Assembly: GCF_016464375.1 (NCBI RefSeq) | Contig: NZ_JADDIU010000027.1 | Location: 1 to 60,124 of the forward strand | DNA: 60,124 nucleotides | DNA from: Bacillus renqingensis | GTDB lineage: Bacteria; Bacillota; Bacilli; Bacillales; Cytobacillaceae | Reading direction: 5' to 3' | In this document: positions 20,201-28,634 of the stretch, piece after piece | Layout: every line of letters begins with the position of its first letter | Position numbering within the stretch: the first letter of the stretch is position 1 | The notes under the pieces: generated by a model | Told to the model about the DNA's origin: nothing | The model's input: the letters and a program-made list of their open reading frames with translations, nothing else | The model's database searches: none | Program-made: the position numbers and the translations under genes

Positions 20201-21661
20201 TTGTTTTGATTGCATCGATTAGGGCTTGATAGTTTTGTGATGCGTCAGTACCGCCGGAAGACTCGCCGTTATTGTCCTGAACCTCGACAAGCCCGACGAT
20301 GTCAGGCGTTTTTAAGTTTTCGACGATAGACTTGGCAATCTTGTTTGTCTTGGCAGTATCAGCTTTCGTATAATTTTCCATATTGTAGCTGGCAACCGTC
20401 AGCTTGTCCTGATCTTTGGCAAGATTGGTTACTTCCTGCTTATAATCACTTTCAACCAACGGGGGAAGGTCTGCTTTATTAGTTAGAATTTTGTAGTTTT
20501 GAAAAGTATAAGTGACAACACCTGTCACTGTACCGTCAAAGCGGTCGCCCGTTTTTGATACAAAATCCCTGTCCTCGAATAGTAGATGAATTCGTTCAGG
20601 GTTCATATTGTCCTTTGTAATTGGAACCCCGCCTGGCGTGGTATATGTCTTGCCTTCCACTTTCCCGGCAATGACCGGTATCTCGCCATATTTTTGCGGT
20701 GCAACAGCTATTGGATTTTCCACTGCAACCCGCATGCCTTCGATGCTTTCGTAAAAATCAATCCCGTCTTGTTCAGGATCGAATTTGGCTAACTGATCGT
20801 TATCCACTATTTCCGTTGGCGGGTTAATGTCTTTATTGATGATGAGAGCTTTTGGCAATACCTGACCGCTCGCGTGGACAGTTATGCTGCCTGCGTTTGC
20901 ATCGATTTCTGTGGTCGCCAGGTCTGTTTGCAGCATGTCGCTGTAACCTTCAAGCACCCATTCCTTTACCTGGCCAGAAACAGAAACGAGATCACCCACT
21001 TTTACGTGATGGCTTTTTTTGTATACAAGAATACCCTCAGATGTCTTCGGGTTATTATCAGAATGAGGATCCTGGATAAAGAAGTTGTTGCCATCCTTCA
21101 CAAATGTAACGATCCCAGTAACATCCTTAACATTTTGGCCGTTATATGGTGATGTGTGGCTTTCCCCTTGGATAGTGCTGATTTTGATACCATCAACCGG
21201 AGGATCCACCGGTGGGTCAACCGGGGTACCGCCACCTTCAGTAAAACTCATCGAAGTGGCAGATTTTAATCCCGGTACAGTAAAATAGGTTTCTAGTGAA
21301 CCAGTTACGAATACCTCTTTCCCAATATTGCCGGGGTTGTTCATAAGACCAAATTCCGGTCGGTAACTGGAAGATAGCTGTACCGGAAGAAGTTTTGTCG
21401 GGTCTGTTTCCGATGGGCTGTCGGCTATCGCAAGGTTAAAGTCATCCTTAAAAGGTGCATTAAAGTTATATAATTTATTCCCTGTTGTATGGGCTACAAT
21501 GTACCCCTTCACCGTAGCCTTACCAGTGCTGTTGGCAATCGCTTGGGCTACTGTTATGTAATTCTCAGCTGCGCTGGCATAATGAAGATTGGGCAACACG
21601 AAGCTTGCCATTAATGTTAAAATTGTCGCTAATACAAATAGCTGCTTTTAAAAAACTTCAT
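17223..21661 (-). CDS. Secreted multidomain nuclease/5'-nucleotidase with 12 choline-binding-type repeats; frameshift in signal peptide
   Basis: The intact frame is 17223-21611 (1462 residues); the true start appears to be ATG 21661 behind GGAGGCGAG. Domains in order: a DUF6359-like/OB region (~10-380); an ExeM/NucH-type endonuclease-exonuclease-phosphatase domain (~395-690: VEVQDNNGE, ANHFNSKGG, GDLNDFE, SDHDPVM); a metallophosphatase (~715-950: HVNDTHANVE, GNHEFDKDSH, GGHSHTK); a 5'-nucleotidase C domain (~990-1170: QNGGGIRAS, VADGGDGYT). Twelve CW-binding repeats of the form GW.E.DGK.YYLD.DG complete it. It should degrade extracellular DNA to nucleosides and phosphate while bound to the wall. 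From ATG 21661 the frame hits a stop after ten codons; adding one A in the T6A4 run at 21646-21655 restores a perfect signal peptide ending YASAA. This may be sequencing error, decay or slippage switching. Confidence 0.85.
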
Positions 21662-22374
21662 CCTCTCGCCTCCTAGTTTTTTCGTTTAATTGCTGTTGTA
21701 ATGGTAGTAAGCAAACCGCTCAACATTCCCCCCTTCCTTTAAATTTTCTAAGGGTTGGGGTCGGATGTATTGACAATTGGTTGTTTCCCCTCTCCTTCAA
21801 AGAATGTTCCCTATAATACTATCAATCTCTTTGAAGTATCCCTAGAAATAGGCCATGCACCTACTATTTTAGTTTAATTTTATTTATTGTTTTTGACACT
21901 CACTTCCTTTCGACTAAATAATGAAAAGACCACTTCATTTGACATTACCAGCTGCTTCCATACTCATACATTGTCATGGTGCATGACATCTTAGTCAAAA
22001 GGAATATTCCCTTTTATAATAATATTCGGGAATTCTTGGTGTTTATGTCTGTTTTTGTAGTAATATATTGATTTGATGGTTTCTAGGAACGTTAAGGAGT
22101 GCTTATTAGTATTAATTCATCATTAGGTTATGGAAATTTATTACTTTCCTTACTAGCAGATTATAATATGTAAACGAGCTGGGCTTGCTGCTCGTACTGG
22201 AGAGCCAATAATAGGAAAAGGAGATACCGTTAATGTTCACCTTTTTTTACTCCTTGGGCATAGAACCCGGGGCTTTTTACCGCGGAGCACCCTTTTGGAC
22301 CCTCCGCGGACAATAGAATCCGCTCCTTTTTACCATGGAGCGCCCTTTATTTACCAAATAAATCTATTAATATC
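21662..22374. other. Long intergenic region with GC-rich near-repeats
   Basis: No gene that I can support. The right part holds a perfect 8-bp inverted repeat (CCGCGGAG at 22280-22287 with CTCCGCGG at 22302-22309) and two similar blocks, TTTTTACCGCGGAGCACCCT and TTTTTACCATGGAGCGCCCT, about 53 bp apart. A short open stretch near 22165-22235 (KRAGLAARTGEPIIGKGD) looks coding-like but has no start and is not recognised; it may be a gene remnant. Confidence 0.35.
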
Positions 22375-23670
22375 CTAATAATTCGCGATCCCTGTATAAT
22401 GAAACCCGAGTGCCTCCACCTTTCCCTTATCCACCATGTTTCTGCCATCTAAAATATACGGCTGCTTCATTAATCGCTTGATAGTCATCCAATCAAGCTG
22501 CTTATATTCATCCCAATCGGTACAAAGAACAACTGCATCGGTGTCTGACACGGTTTCAGCTACTGTCTGAAATTGCCGGCAAAAAGGGCCATGGGGGGGA
22601 TCGGCCAGTTTTACCACAGGATCGTGCATCTTTATCATAGCCTGTTCTTGTACTAGTCGGTTAATCAGATTGAGGCTTTGTGATTCCCTTATATCATCTG
22701 TATTCGCTTTAAAGGCCAATCCCAGAACAGCGATGGTTTTATTCGTCAAGTCGCCACCTAAGGCCTGTTTGATTTTATTAATAAAATAAAGCGATTGCTC
22801 CGCGTTTACTTGCACGACCTGCTCCAAAATTGTCAATGGGATTCCACTTGCGCCCGCAGTTTGCAGCAGGGCGTTTACATCCTTCGGGAAGCATGAGCCA
22901 CCATAACCCATTCCTGCCTTAAGAAAATGGGGGCCGATTCGGTGATCAAGCCCGATCCCTTTTGACACATCATTTATGTTAATAGCAAGCCTATCACAAA
23001 GTCTTGCCAGCTCATTAATAAAGGAAATTTTCATCGCAAGGAAGGAGTTGGCGGCATATTTTATCATTTCTGAGGCTTTTGGGTTAGTTTCAACGATTGG
23101 ACATTGGAAGTCTTGATATAATTCCCGCATGGTCAAACGGGCTTTTTCACTCGTTGTCCCGATGACAATCCGGTCCGGGTGGAGCGCATCATAAAGGGCA
23201 GAACCTTCGCGCAGGAATTCGGGGTTTGAGACGACATCAAACAATACAAGTTCCTCTTGCGCTGATTTTACCCATTCTGTGACCAGTTCCGCTGTTCCCG
23301 TAGGCACTGTGCTCTTTGTCACGATAACCTTATACTCTTTCATATATTTTCCAATGGATTCTGCAACATTTTTTACATATGTCAGGTCAGCCCTTCCATC
23401 CTCCCCCCTTGGTGTTCCGACACAGATGAAAATAACGTCATTGTTTTTGATCGCCTCTTTAATATTTTTTGTAAAAGAAATATTTTCCGTCTGAATATGT
23501 TTTAACAACAGCTCCTTAAGCCCAGGTTCATAGAAATGAAGGTTGCCAGCTTGCAAAGCTTCTATTTTTTGATCGTCAACATCTAACCCGGTTACTTGGT
23601 GGCCCATTTCGCAAAAAACAAGAGCGGTAGTCGTCCCCACATAACCTGTTCCGACGATTAAAATTTTCAC
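22375..23670 (-). CDS. tuaD: UDP-glucose 6-dehydrogenase
   Basis: A 431-residue enzyme that oxidises UDP-glucose to UDP-glucuronate with two NAD+, supplying uronic acid for wall or capsule polymers (teichuronic acid in Bacillus). The N-terminal Rossmann domain has VGTGYVG (6-12), the middle domain NPEFLREGSA and the catalytic Cys260 in GYGGSCFPKD; a second Rossmann-like domain (~300-431) contains LGLAFKANTDDIRES. Length is normal. The start is GTG 23670 with AAGGAGGA 10 nt upstream. It is monocistronic here, without other teichuronic genes beside it, so the symbol (tuaD/ugd) denotes function rather than proven orthology. Confidence 0.92.
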   Translation of the reverse strand: MKILIVGTGYVGTTTALVFCEMGHQVTGLDVDDQKIEALQAGNLHFYEPGLKELLLKHIQTENISFTKNIKEAIKNNDVIFICVGTPRGEDGRADLTYVKNVAESIGKYMKEYKVIVTKSTVPTGTAELVTEWVKSAQEELVLFDVVSNPEFLREGSALYDALHPDRIVIGTTSEKARLTMRELYQDFQCPIVETNPKASEMIKYAANSFLAMKISFINELARLCDRLAININDVSKGIGLDHRIGPHFLKAGMGYGGSCFPKDVNALLQTAGASGIPLTILEQVVQVNAEQSLYFINKIKQALGGDLTNKTIAVLGLAFKANTDDIRESQSLNLINRLVQEQAMIKMHDPVVKLADPPHGPFCRQFQTVAETVSDTDAVVLCTDWDEYKQLDWMTIKRLMKQPYILDGRNMVDKGKVEALGFHYTGIANY

Positions 23671-23786
23671 AACAGACTATTCCTCCTTCCTCACCGCTTA
23701 AAAAATTCTCGTCTATTTCCATTCGGAATTAGTATTAATATATTCTTAAGCGCATTTAGAGGAAGGTTATCCACCTTAGAAAGGGC

Positions 23787-23889
23787 GGTGCAGGCACCAA
23801 GAAAAGGGTACACTAGGGCTGAACATGTGAAATAATCACATAACTGTCCACTGGAAACGTACAAATGTCCACGGATGGTGTCAGGCACC
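23787..23889. repeat. REP-like locus 1 (variant core plus full core)
   Basis: Contains a 12-nt variant core GGTGCAGGCACC (23787-23798), a weak CATGTGAA...TCACAT palindrome and then a unit beginning TGTCCAC (23845) with a second GTCCACG and the full core GGTGTCAGGCACC at 23877-23889. The core ends 8 nt after the response-regulator stop codon. The unit from 23845 matches the one at 45841-45885 almost base for base. Confidence 0.8.
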
Positions 23890-23897
23890 GAGTGTTT

Positions 23898-24500
23898 CTA
23901 TAGCCATCCTTTCTCAGCGGCTATTTTGGCAGCCTCTGTTCGGTTGTTGGCTCCGAGTTTTTGGAGAATTTCGGAGATGTAGTTACGGATTGTGCCGGAT
24001 GATAGGTATAGTTCGGAGGTAATTTGCTTTGTTGTTTTTCCTAAGGCAGCTAATCTTAAAATCTCTTGTTCTTTTGGGGTTAACGGGTTTTCCTCACGAA
24101 TCGCATGAAAGGTGAGTTCCGGGCTGAATACCCGTTTACCCGTGATTACTTGACGGATCGTATCCGCCAGTTCAGCAATATCGCCATCCTTGAGTAGATA
24201 GCCGTGTACACCGCTTTTTACCGCCCGTTCGAAGTAACCCGGGCGAGCAAAAGTAGTTAAGATGATGACTTTAGCTGGGCTTGCGCTCCGTGCAAGTTCT
24301 TCCGCTACCTCAAGTCCGCTTAAAACTGGCATTTCGATATCCATGAGGCAGACATCCGGCTGAAGCCGATGAATCTCCCTAAGTGCTTCCTCCCCGTTCA
24401 TTGCTTGACCGATTACTTTCATATCCGGCTCCATATCAAGTAATGAGCCTAGAGCCCCCAATAACATTCGTTGATCTTCTGCAATAAACAATCGAATCAT
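23898..24500 (-). CDS. yvfU: NarL-type response regulator, YvfU/DesR-like
   Basis: A 200-residue transcription regulator: a receiver domain with acidic pocket ED at 8-9, phospho-acceptor Asp54 in LMDIEMP and switch Lys in GYLLKDG, then a LuxR-type HTH (~135-195, NPLTPKEQEILRLAALGKTTKQI). It overlaps the kinase gene by 4 nt (ATGA), so the two are translationally coupled. It closely resembles B. subtilis DesR and YvfU. Because an ABC transporter leads the operon, YvfU is the better name. A candidate operator is the TGTCACC-n7-GGTGACA palindrome upstream of the first gene. Confidence 0.88.
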   Translation of the reverse strand: MIRLFIAEDQRMLLGALGSLLDMEPDMKVIGQAMNGEEALREIHRLQPDVCLMDIEMPVLSGLEVAEELARSASPAKVIILTTFARPGYFERAVKSGVHGYLLKDGDIAELADTIRQVITGKRVFSPELTFHAIREENPLTPKEQEILRLAALGKTTKQITSELYLSSGTIRNYISEILQKLGANNRTEAAKIAAEKGWL

Positions 24501-25624
24501 CCCGCCGTACCTCCTGCTTTTTTAATAATCGGCACCGTCATATCTAGTACGGTGCCGTAATGATTGGTAATGGACAACGAGCCGTCCATTAGTGCCAGCC
24601 GCTCCTTCATCCCCTTCAAACCATTGCCTAACTGATTATTCTTTGCCACACCCAATCCATTGTCGCGAACCACTATTTTCATTTTTTCAGTGGACAGCTG
24701 GATGGCAATCGAACAGTGGGTGGCACGGCTATGCTTGACAACATTAGTCGCAGCCTCGCAGATACACATCCCAACGATATTTTGTGTAAACGGAGGGATT
24801 TTTGAAAAATCAACATCGCCCTCATACTGGTAGGAAATTCCGGCAGCCCGCAGGATTTGCTGTACATGGAGGAGCTCCTCCGCAATGGTCGTCGCCCGCA
24901 TATCACTCACCAGTTCACGTACCTGCTTCAGTGCCGCCCTCGATGTTGTTTCCATTTCCTTCGCCTCGGTCCGCGCTCGTTCTGGATCAACTGAGGTCAG
25001 CCTCTGGATAAGCTGACTTTTTAACGTCAACAATGATAAGGTGTGCCCGAGCGTATCATGAAGGTCACGGGCAATTCGCACGCGCTCCTCCCGTTTTACC
25101 AGCTCTTCAATTTGCTTATGGGCCTGATCCAGCTCCTGCTTTAATTCCAGCCTGCGGTTCATCGAGCGGATGCCAAATGGTGAAATCAACATGATAATCA
25201 AAAACGGGACAAAATCAATCAGCTCATTGGTCGAAAAGACTGTTCGTGGCTGCATCATTTGAATAAGGAATGGAATCATTTCCAGTCCTGCTAAGCTCAA
25301 TAATCCAAGTCTAAAGGCCTTTTTTCCCTTGTACCAGCCAATAAAGTTCGCTGGAAAAAAGCCTAAAAAGATATAGTCTAAATGATAAAACGTACTAAAA
25401 AGAAATACAATAGCCATTTGAACAGCCAACCAATAGGTGAAGCTTCTTTTTCCGATTAAAAAATACAACCGGCGATACGATACTAAAAAGAGGAGCACCA
25501 TCCCGAAGCCAACCAGCTGCTTGAATCTCGATTCCTTCGTCAGATAAAAGATTGGAAAACCGATATAAATCAGAAAGATATAAGGAAAAAAGCCTAACTG
25601 TCTTGGAAAAATGGACCATTTCAA
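24497..25624 (-). CDS. yvfT: HisKA_3 sensor histidine kinase, YvfT/DesK-like
   Basis: A 375-residue membrane kinase with about five N-terminal membrane segments (~10-145), a coiled linker, the phosphorylated His189 in RDLHDTLGHTLSLL and a HATPase_c domain (CEAATNVVKHS as N-box, DNGLG and GLKGMKERL as G-boxes). The sensor is almost all membrane, as in DesK, suggesting that it senses the membrane itself or a peptide acting on it. The start is a TTG at 25624, 6 nt after the permease stop, with only a weak ribosome site, so coupling to the permease is likely. Confidence 0.86.
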   Translation of the reverse strand: MKWSIFPRQLGFFPYIFLIYIGFPIFYLTKESRFKQLVGFGMVLLFLVSYRRLYFLIGKRSFTYWLAVQMAIVFLFSTFYHLDYIFLGFFPANFIGWYKGKKAFRLGLLSLAGLEMIPFLIQMMQPRTVFSTNELIDFVPFLIIMLISPFGIRSMNRRLELKQELDQAHKQIEELVKREERVRIARDLHDTLGHTLSLLTLKSQLIQRLTSVDPERARTEAKEMETTSRAALKQVRELVSDMRATTIAEELLHVQQILRAAGISYQYEGDVDFSKIPPFTQNIVGMCICEAATNVVKHSRATHCSIAIQLSTEKMKIVVRDNGLGVAKNNQLGNGLKGMKERLALMDGSLSITNHYGTVLDMTVPIIKKAGGTAG

Positions 25625-25630
25625 CTTGAA

Positions 25631-26368
25631 TCACGCCACTTCTTGTTTTCTTCTAATATATTTTGATAGTACCATGAACAAGACTAAATAAGTGACTAAT
25701 AATAGGATATTCTTCCACTCGGGTGCACCTCCACGAACAATCTCCCAAACTCCGTTTCCATAATGGTAGGATGGCAGCCACTGAGCAACGTTTTGCATCA
25801 CTTTTGGCATAATTTCAAGCGGCATCCACAGGCCACCTGATACCGCAAGCACCATGTACAAGACATTACTGACGCCAGCTGCTGTTTCTACTTTTTTCAT
25901 TAAACCTATTAACGTACCTATCGCAAGAAATGGCAGGGAACCTAGTAAAATCCATAAACCGCTCATTACCCATTCAATGGCTGTTAGCGCGATGTTGTTA
26001 ATGAGTGCACCGGCAATAAAAATGATCGTGATGGAAAACAGGTGGATCACACTTTGCCCGACCATTTGTGCGGCAAAATAAACGCTGTCTGACAAAGGGG
26101 TAATACGCATAAATGTTGACCATCCTTGCAAGCGTTCCTGAACCATACGGATGCCTAATGTCATCATCGACGACCCCATTACGCTGAAGACTGTCATCGA
26201 CATGAGGTAATGTGCCTGCCATGCGGCCTCGTCCTGGGGATTTGTGTTAACGACATTGGTAAAAATATAGTAGAACAAAATCGGCATCACCAGTGACCAG
26301 AATACAAAATAGCGGTTCCGCAACACCCTTACGATCTCCATCTTGCATTGCATTTGAAATATTTTCAT
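25631..26368 (-). CDS. yvfS: ABC-2 type permease, YvfS-like
   Basis: A 245-residue polytopic membrane protein of six predicted helices, typical of short ABC-2 permeases that pair with a separate ATPase. It begins 2 nt after the ATPase stop. It probably forms an efflux pump with the upstream gene, controlled by the downstream kinase/regulator pair. The substrate is not apparent; related modules respond to antimicrobial peptides or lipid changes. Confidence 0.82.
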   Translation of the reverse strand: MKIFQMQCKMEIVRVLRNRYFVFWSLVMPILFYYIFTNVVNTNPQDEAAWQAHYLMSMTVFSVMGSSMMTLGIRMVQERLQGWSTFMRITPLSDSVYFAAQMVGQSVIHLFSITIIFIAGALINNIALTAIEWVMSGLWILLGSLPFLAIGTLIGLMKKVETAAGVSNVLYMVLAVSGGLWMPLEIMPKVMQNVAQWLPSYHYGNGVWEIVRGGAPEWKNILLLVTYLVLFMVLSKYIRRKQEVA

Positions 26369-26370
26369 CT

Positions 26371-27273
26371 TTAGACTGCCTCCTTTGTACCTCTGGTGAG
26401 CTCCTCATAGACCTCTTCCAGCTTGCCACGTTCAATTTGAATGTCCCTCACCGCTAATTTTTCTTGAAAAATCAGTTCCAGTACACGGTCGGTATTGCTA
26501 GACTGGACGTATACTCGATTGTTTTTTCGATATATATCATCAATCTCGGTGTGAAGGTACAATTTTTCCAAAGATGTTTCGGGATCAACGATAAACGACA
26601 CCGACGGTTTGGCAATTTGTGATTTGATCTGTGCCGGTGTTCCATCGGCAACAATCGTCCCATCTTTAAACAGTAAGATTCGGTCTGCAACGTCATCTGC
26701 TTCCTGGAGATAATGCGTTGAAAAAATGATGGTTTTGCCTTGTGCTGCAAAGCTGTCGACGGTTTGCCAGAAGCGACTCCTTGAGGAAATATCCATGCCG
26801 ACGGTCGGTTCATCAAAAATAATTAGTTCCGGGTTACCGGCAAGAGCAAGGGCAAAACTTAATCGGCGTTTTTGTCCACCAGATAATTTCTCCGCCCGCG
26901 TCTTTAATTCCTCCCCGGTTAGACCTGTCAGGCTGATGAGTTCGCTCATGGGAAGTGGATGAGGGTAATAGCTTCTGATTAACTCGAGAATTTCTTGCAC
27001 CTTTAACCCAGGCATGACACTTACTTCCTGCAGCATCGTGCCAATTTTTTCCCGTACTTGTTTTTCTTGCGGCAGATGGTTGAATATTCTCACCTCTCCC
27101 GCTGATGGCTTAAAGAGACCGAGAATCATCGAGATTGTCGTGGTTTTCCCAGCCCCATTGGGCCCCAAAATTGCCACTACTTCCCCTTTTCCAATCGTAA
27201 AAGAAATATCGTCCACCGCCGTCTTCTGGTGAAATGACTTCGTCACGTTTTTCAAAGTCAACACTTCGTTCAT
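26371..27273 (-). CDS. yvfR: ABC transporter ATPase, YvfR-like
   Basis: A 300-residue ATPase with Walker A GPNGAGKT (37-44), signature [12 protein letters not shown] (~130), Walker [13 protein letters not shown] and an H-loop in [13 protein letters not shown], plus a ~70-residue C-terminal extension typical of drug/antibiotic exporters. ATG 27273 has a G-rich site (CAGGGGGTG). It is the first gene of the yvfRSTU-like operon. Confidence 0.88.
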   Translation of the reverse strand: MNEVLTLKNVTKSFHQKTAVDDISFTIGKGEVVAILGPNGAGKTTTISMILGLFKPSAGEVRIFNHLPQEKQVREKIGTMLQEVSVMPGLKVQEILELIRSYYPHPLPMSELISLTGLTGEELKTRAEKLSGGQKRRLSFALALAGNPELIIFDEPTVGMDISSRSRFWQTVDSFAAQGKTIIFSTHYLQEADDVADRILLFKDGTIVADGTPAQIKSQIAKPSVSFIVDPETSLEKLYLHTEIDDIYRKNNRVYVQSSNTDRVLELIFQEKLAVRDIQIERGKLEEVYEELTRGTKEAV

Positions 27274-27339
27274 ATTTGAACACCCCCTGATATCTTGACT
27301 TCATTGTACGAATTGAGGAGGAGGAATTTTAGTAAGAAA

Positions 27340-27360
27340 TGTCACCAAAATCAGGTGACA
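27340..27360. promoter_or_regulatory. Palindromic operator candidate upstream of yvfR
   Basis: TGTCACC (27340-27346) and GGTGACA (27354-27360) form a perfect 7-bp inverted repeat with a 7-bp spacer, 67-87 bp before the operon start. NarL-type regulators bind sites of this form, so YvfU is the first candidate to bind here. Confidence 0.5.
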
Positions 27361-27377
27361 ATTGTCATATTTTTATT

Positions 27378-27430
27378 AAAGTGGTGTCAGGCACCATGTG
27401 AAAAATTCACATGGTGCCTGACACCACTTT
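27378..27430. repeat. REP-like locus 2, 53-bp perfect palindrome
   Basis: Two 25-nt arms (27378-27402 and 27406-27430) around three bases. Each arm contains the core, GGTGTCAGGCACC at 27383-27395 and its complement at 27413-27425, joined through CATGTGAA/TTCACATG. This is the longest intact copy. It lies upstream of the yvfRSTU operon. Confidence 0.9.
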
Positions 27431-27435
27431 TATAG

Positions 27436-27507
27436 ATATCCACAGTCAATCTCTGTTTATCCACATATCGATGTTAGCTATCCACATTTTTTTATTAGTT
27501 GTCCACA
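27436..27507 (+). promoter_or_regulatory. Array of four DnaA-box-like sites at exact 21-bp spacing
   Basis: Same-strand 9-mers ATATCCACA (27436), TTATCCACA (27457), CTATCCACA (27478) and TTGTCCACA (27499). One matches the bacterial DnaA box perfectly and three differ by one base. Starts are exactly 21 bp apart, two helical turns, so all face the same side. No origin gene is near. B. subtilis has intergenic DnaA-box clusters that titrate DnaA. Confidence 0.6.
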
Positions 27508-27667
27508 TATAGGAAAAACAGAACCTAATCTTGCAGGGCAATGCCCGTTCATTCACCGAGGGTACTTGTTGTATTCATCATTTCAAGTTGGTGCTCTAAA
27601 TGAGGGAGGAGGGCCATGTTGATGGCAGCATCGTAATGACATATGAATTGTTTTCGAAGAATAAAAA

Positions 27668-27705
27668 AAGCGCCGGAATGAACTAATTTCCCGGCGCTGT
27701 TTTTA
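27668..27705. terminator. Strong bidirectional terminator
   Basis: AGCGCCGG (27669-27676) pairs with CCGGCGCT (27691-27698), flanked by an A7 run on the left and G-T5 on the right. On the minus strand it directly follows the 54-codon gene. Confidence 0.8.
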
Positions 27706-27867
27706 TATTCTCGATCCAAGTTCTACAACCTTACTGCTGTGATACGTAGCCTTTACCTTTAGCTTGATCCTTAATTCCTCACTTAGACAATCCTGCTGGA
27801 GCAGTTCGCTATGCCGCTTTTGGAGGACATGATAAAAATATTTTCCTTTTAATAACAATTTCAACAC
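27703..27867 (-). CDS. 54-residue basic small protein of unknown function
   Basis: GTG 27867 is preceded by GGGGAGGG at the ideal distance (27874-27881), and the frame ends just before a strong terminator, so a real gene is likely. The protein starts MLKLLLKGKYFYHVLQKRHS, is rich in Lys/Arg and Leu, has one Cys near residue 27 and is predicted mostly helical and cytosolic. I do not recognise the family. About 200 nt upstream on the same strand lies a c-di-GMP-I type riboswitch with no other plausible gene between, so this is the apparent target of the switch. It could instead be a leader peptide or regulatory RNA. Confidence 0.6.
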   Translation of the reverse strand: MLKLLLKGKYFYHVLQKRHSELLQQDCLSEELRIKLKVKATYHSSKVVELGSRI

Positions 27868-28034
27868 AAAAAACCCTCCCCAATTCTAAACATTTACATA
27901 AACCGCAGGAGATTCGTGTTCGATAGCTGGCGAGCATCGTCTGAACAAATAGTATCTTCTATGCTAATCGTATATTATGAAAAAATATTCAGAATTCAAA
28001 GAACCACTCCTATCAATAAAGGCGGTGAGTACCA

Positions 28035-28043
28035 GGCTATACT
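28035..28043 (-). promoter_or_regulatory. Possible competing strand of the riboswitch expression platform
   Basis: The 9-mer AGTATAGCC, which forms the 3' strand of the riboswitch P3 stem at 28085-28093, is repeated here 50 nt downstream inside a GAGTA...TACTC hairpin. It could pair with the same GCTATA partner and form an alternative fold. This is a structural inference only. Confidence 0.35.
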
Positions 28044-28071
28044 CCTTTCGAGTCGCTATAAAATATAATCG

Positions 28072-28183
28072 GCGATTGCAACTTGGCTATACTGATTCAC
28101 CTTTGCAGCGCTTGAACTCCTTTCCCATAAAGACTACAGCCCCTATAGCTTTGCGTCACCATTTTTCAATGGGTTTGCCATTT
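28072..28183 (-). ncRNA. Cyclic-di-GMP-I (GEMM) riboswitch
   Basis: On the minus strand the sequence shows the conserved GEMM-I blocks in order: GGCAAACC, a P2 stem CCATT-GAAA-AATGG capped by a GNRA tetraloop, then GACGCAAAGC (complement of 28148-28157) and GCTATA. A long P3 follows, closing with TATAGCC, then AAGTTGC that pairs back to GGCAA (P1 with one mismatch). These elements match the known c-di-GMP-I aptamer, although P3 is longer than usual. The tetraloop receptor side (GCCAAGTTGC) is somewhat divergent. The RNA reads toward the 54-codon gene at 27867. Infernal with RF01051 would decide. Confidence 0.75.
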
Positions 28184-28634
28184 CGTACGATTTATGTGTT
28201 TTTTTTAATATAAGAAATTGGTTTATAAATGAAAAGGGTCTAAAGTCCTAGACGGGCATTTGCGACTTGGAAAACTTTTCGACGGACTCTTTTAAAGATT
28301 GATGAAAGTAAGACAAAATTTCGACAAAAACAAGGCGCTTTTGGGTAAATGGTAACAATAGGGATGGTTTCCGATCCCATTTCCATTTTATAAAAGGTAA
28401 ACATCCAAATCCCTCTGTCGTCTAGTGCAACTTATACGATGATCAATTTGGATATTCCTTTTTGTTTCGTGATTGTAAATTATAGTTTATAATTGTTTTT
28501 GTCGATTTATGTCACATAACTTTGTTTCCGACTACATTCATGATCTTTAAAATGATGATAAACCGATGTTTTAAAGTATGGGAACGTGTCGATGATTATA
28601 GTAGAAGTGAATTTTTTAAAAAAGGATGTTTCGT
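28184..28634. other. Divergent intergenic region
   Basis: Lies between the riboswitch (minus strand) and the VanY-like gene (plus strand) and should contain both promoters. I cannot place them with confidence. A small hairpin GGGAT...ATCCC lies near 28362-28379. Confidence 0.3.

Noticed and set aside
27436..27507. Phased DnaA boxes as the replication origin
   Set aside because: No dnaA/dnaN, no AT-rich unwinding element of origin type and no rep gene nearby. A titration or regulatory cluster fits better.
27977..28213. 78-codon plus-strand frame as a gene
   Set aside because: It lies antisense across the c-di-GMP riboswitch, has no ribosome site, and its composition is explained by the structured RNA.
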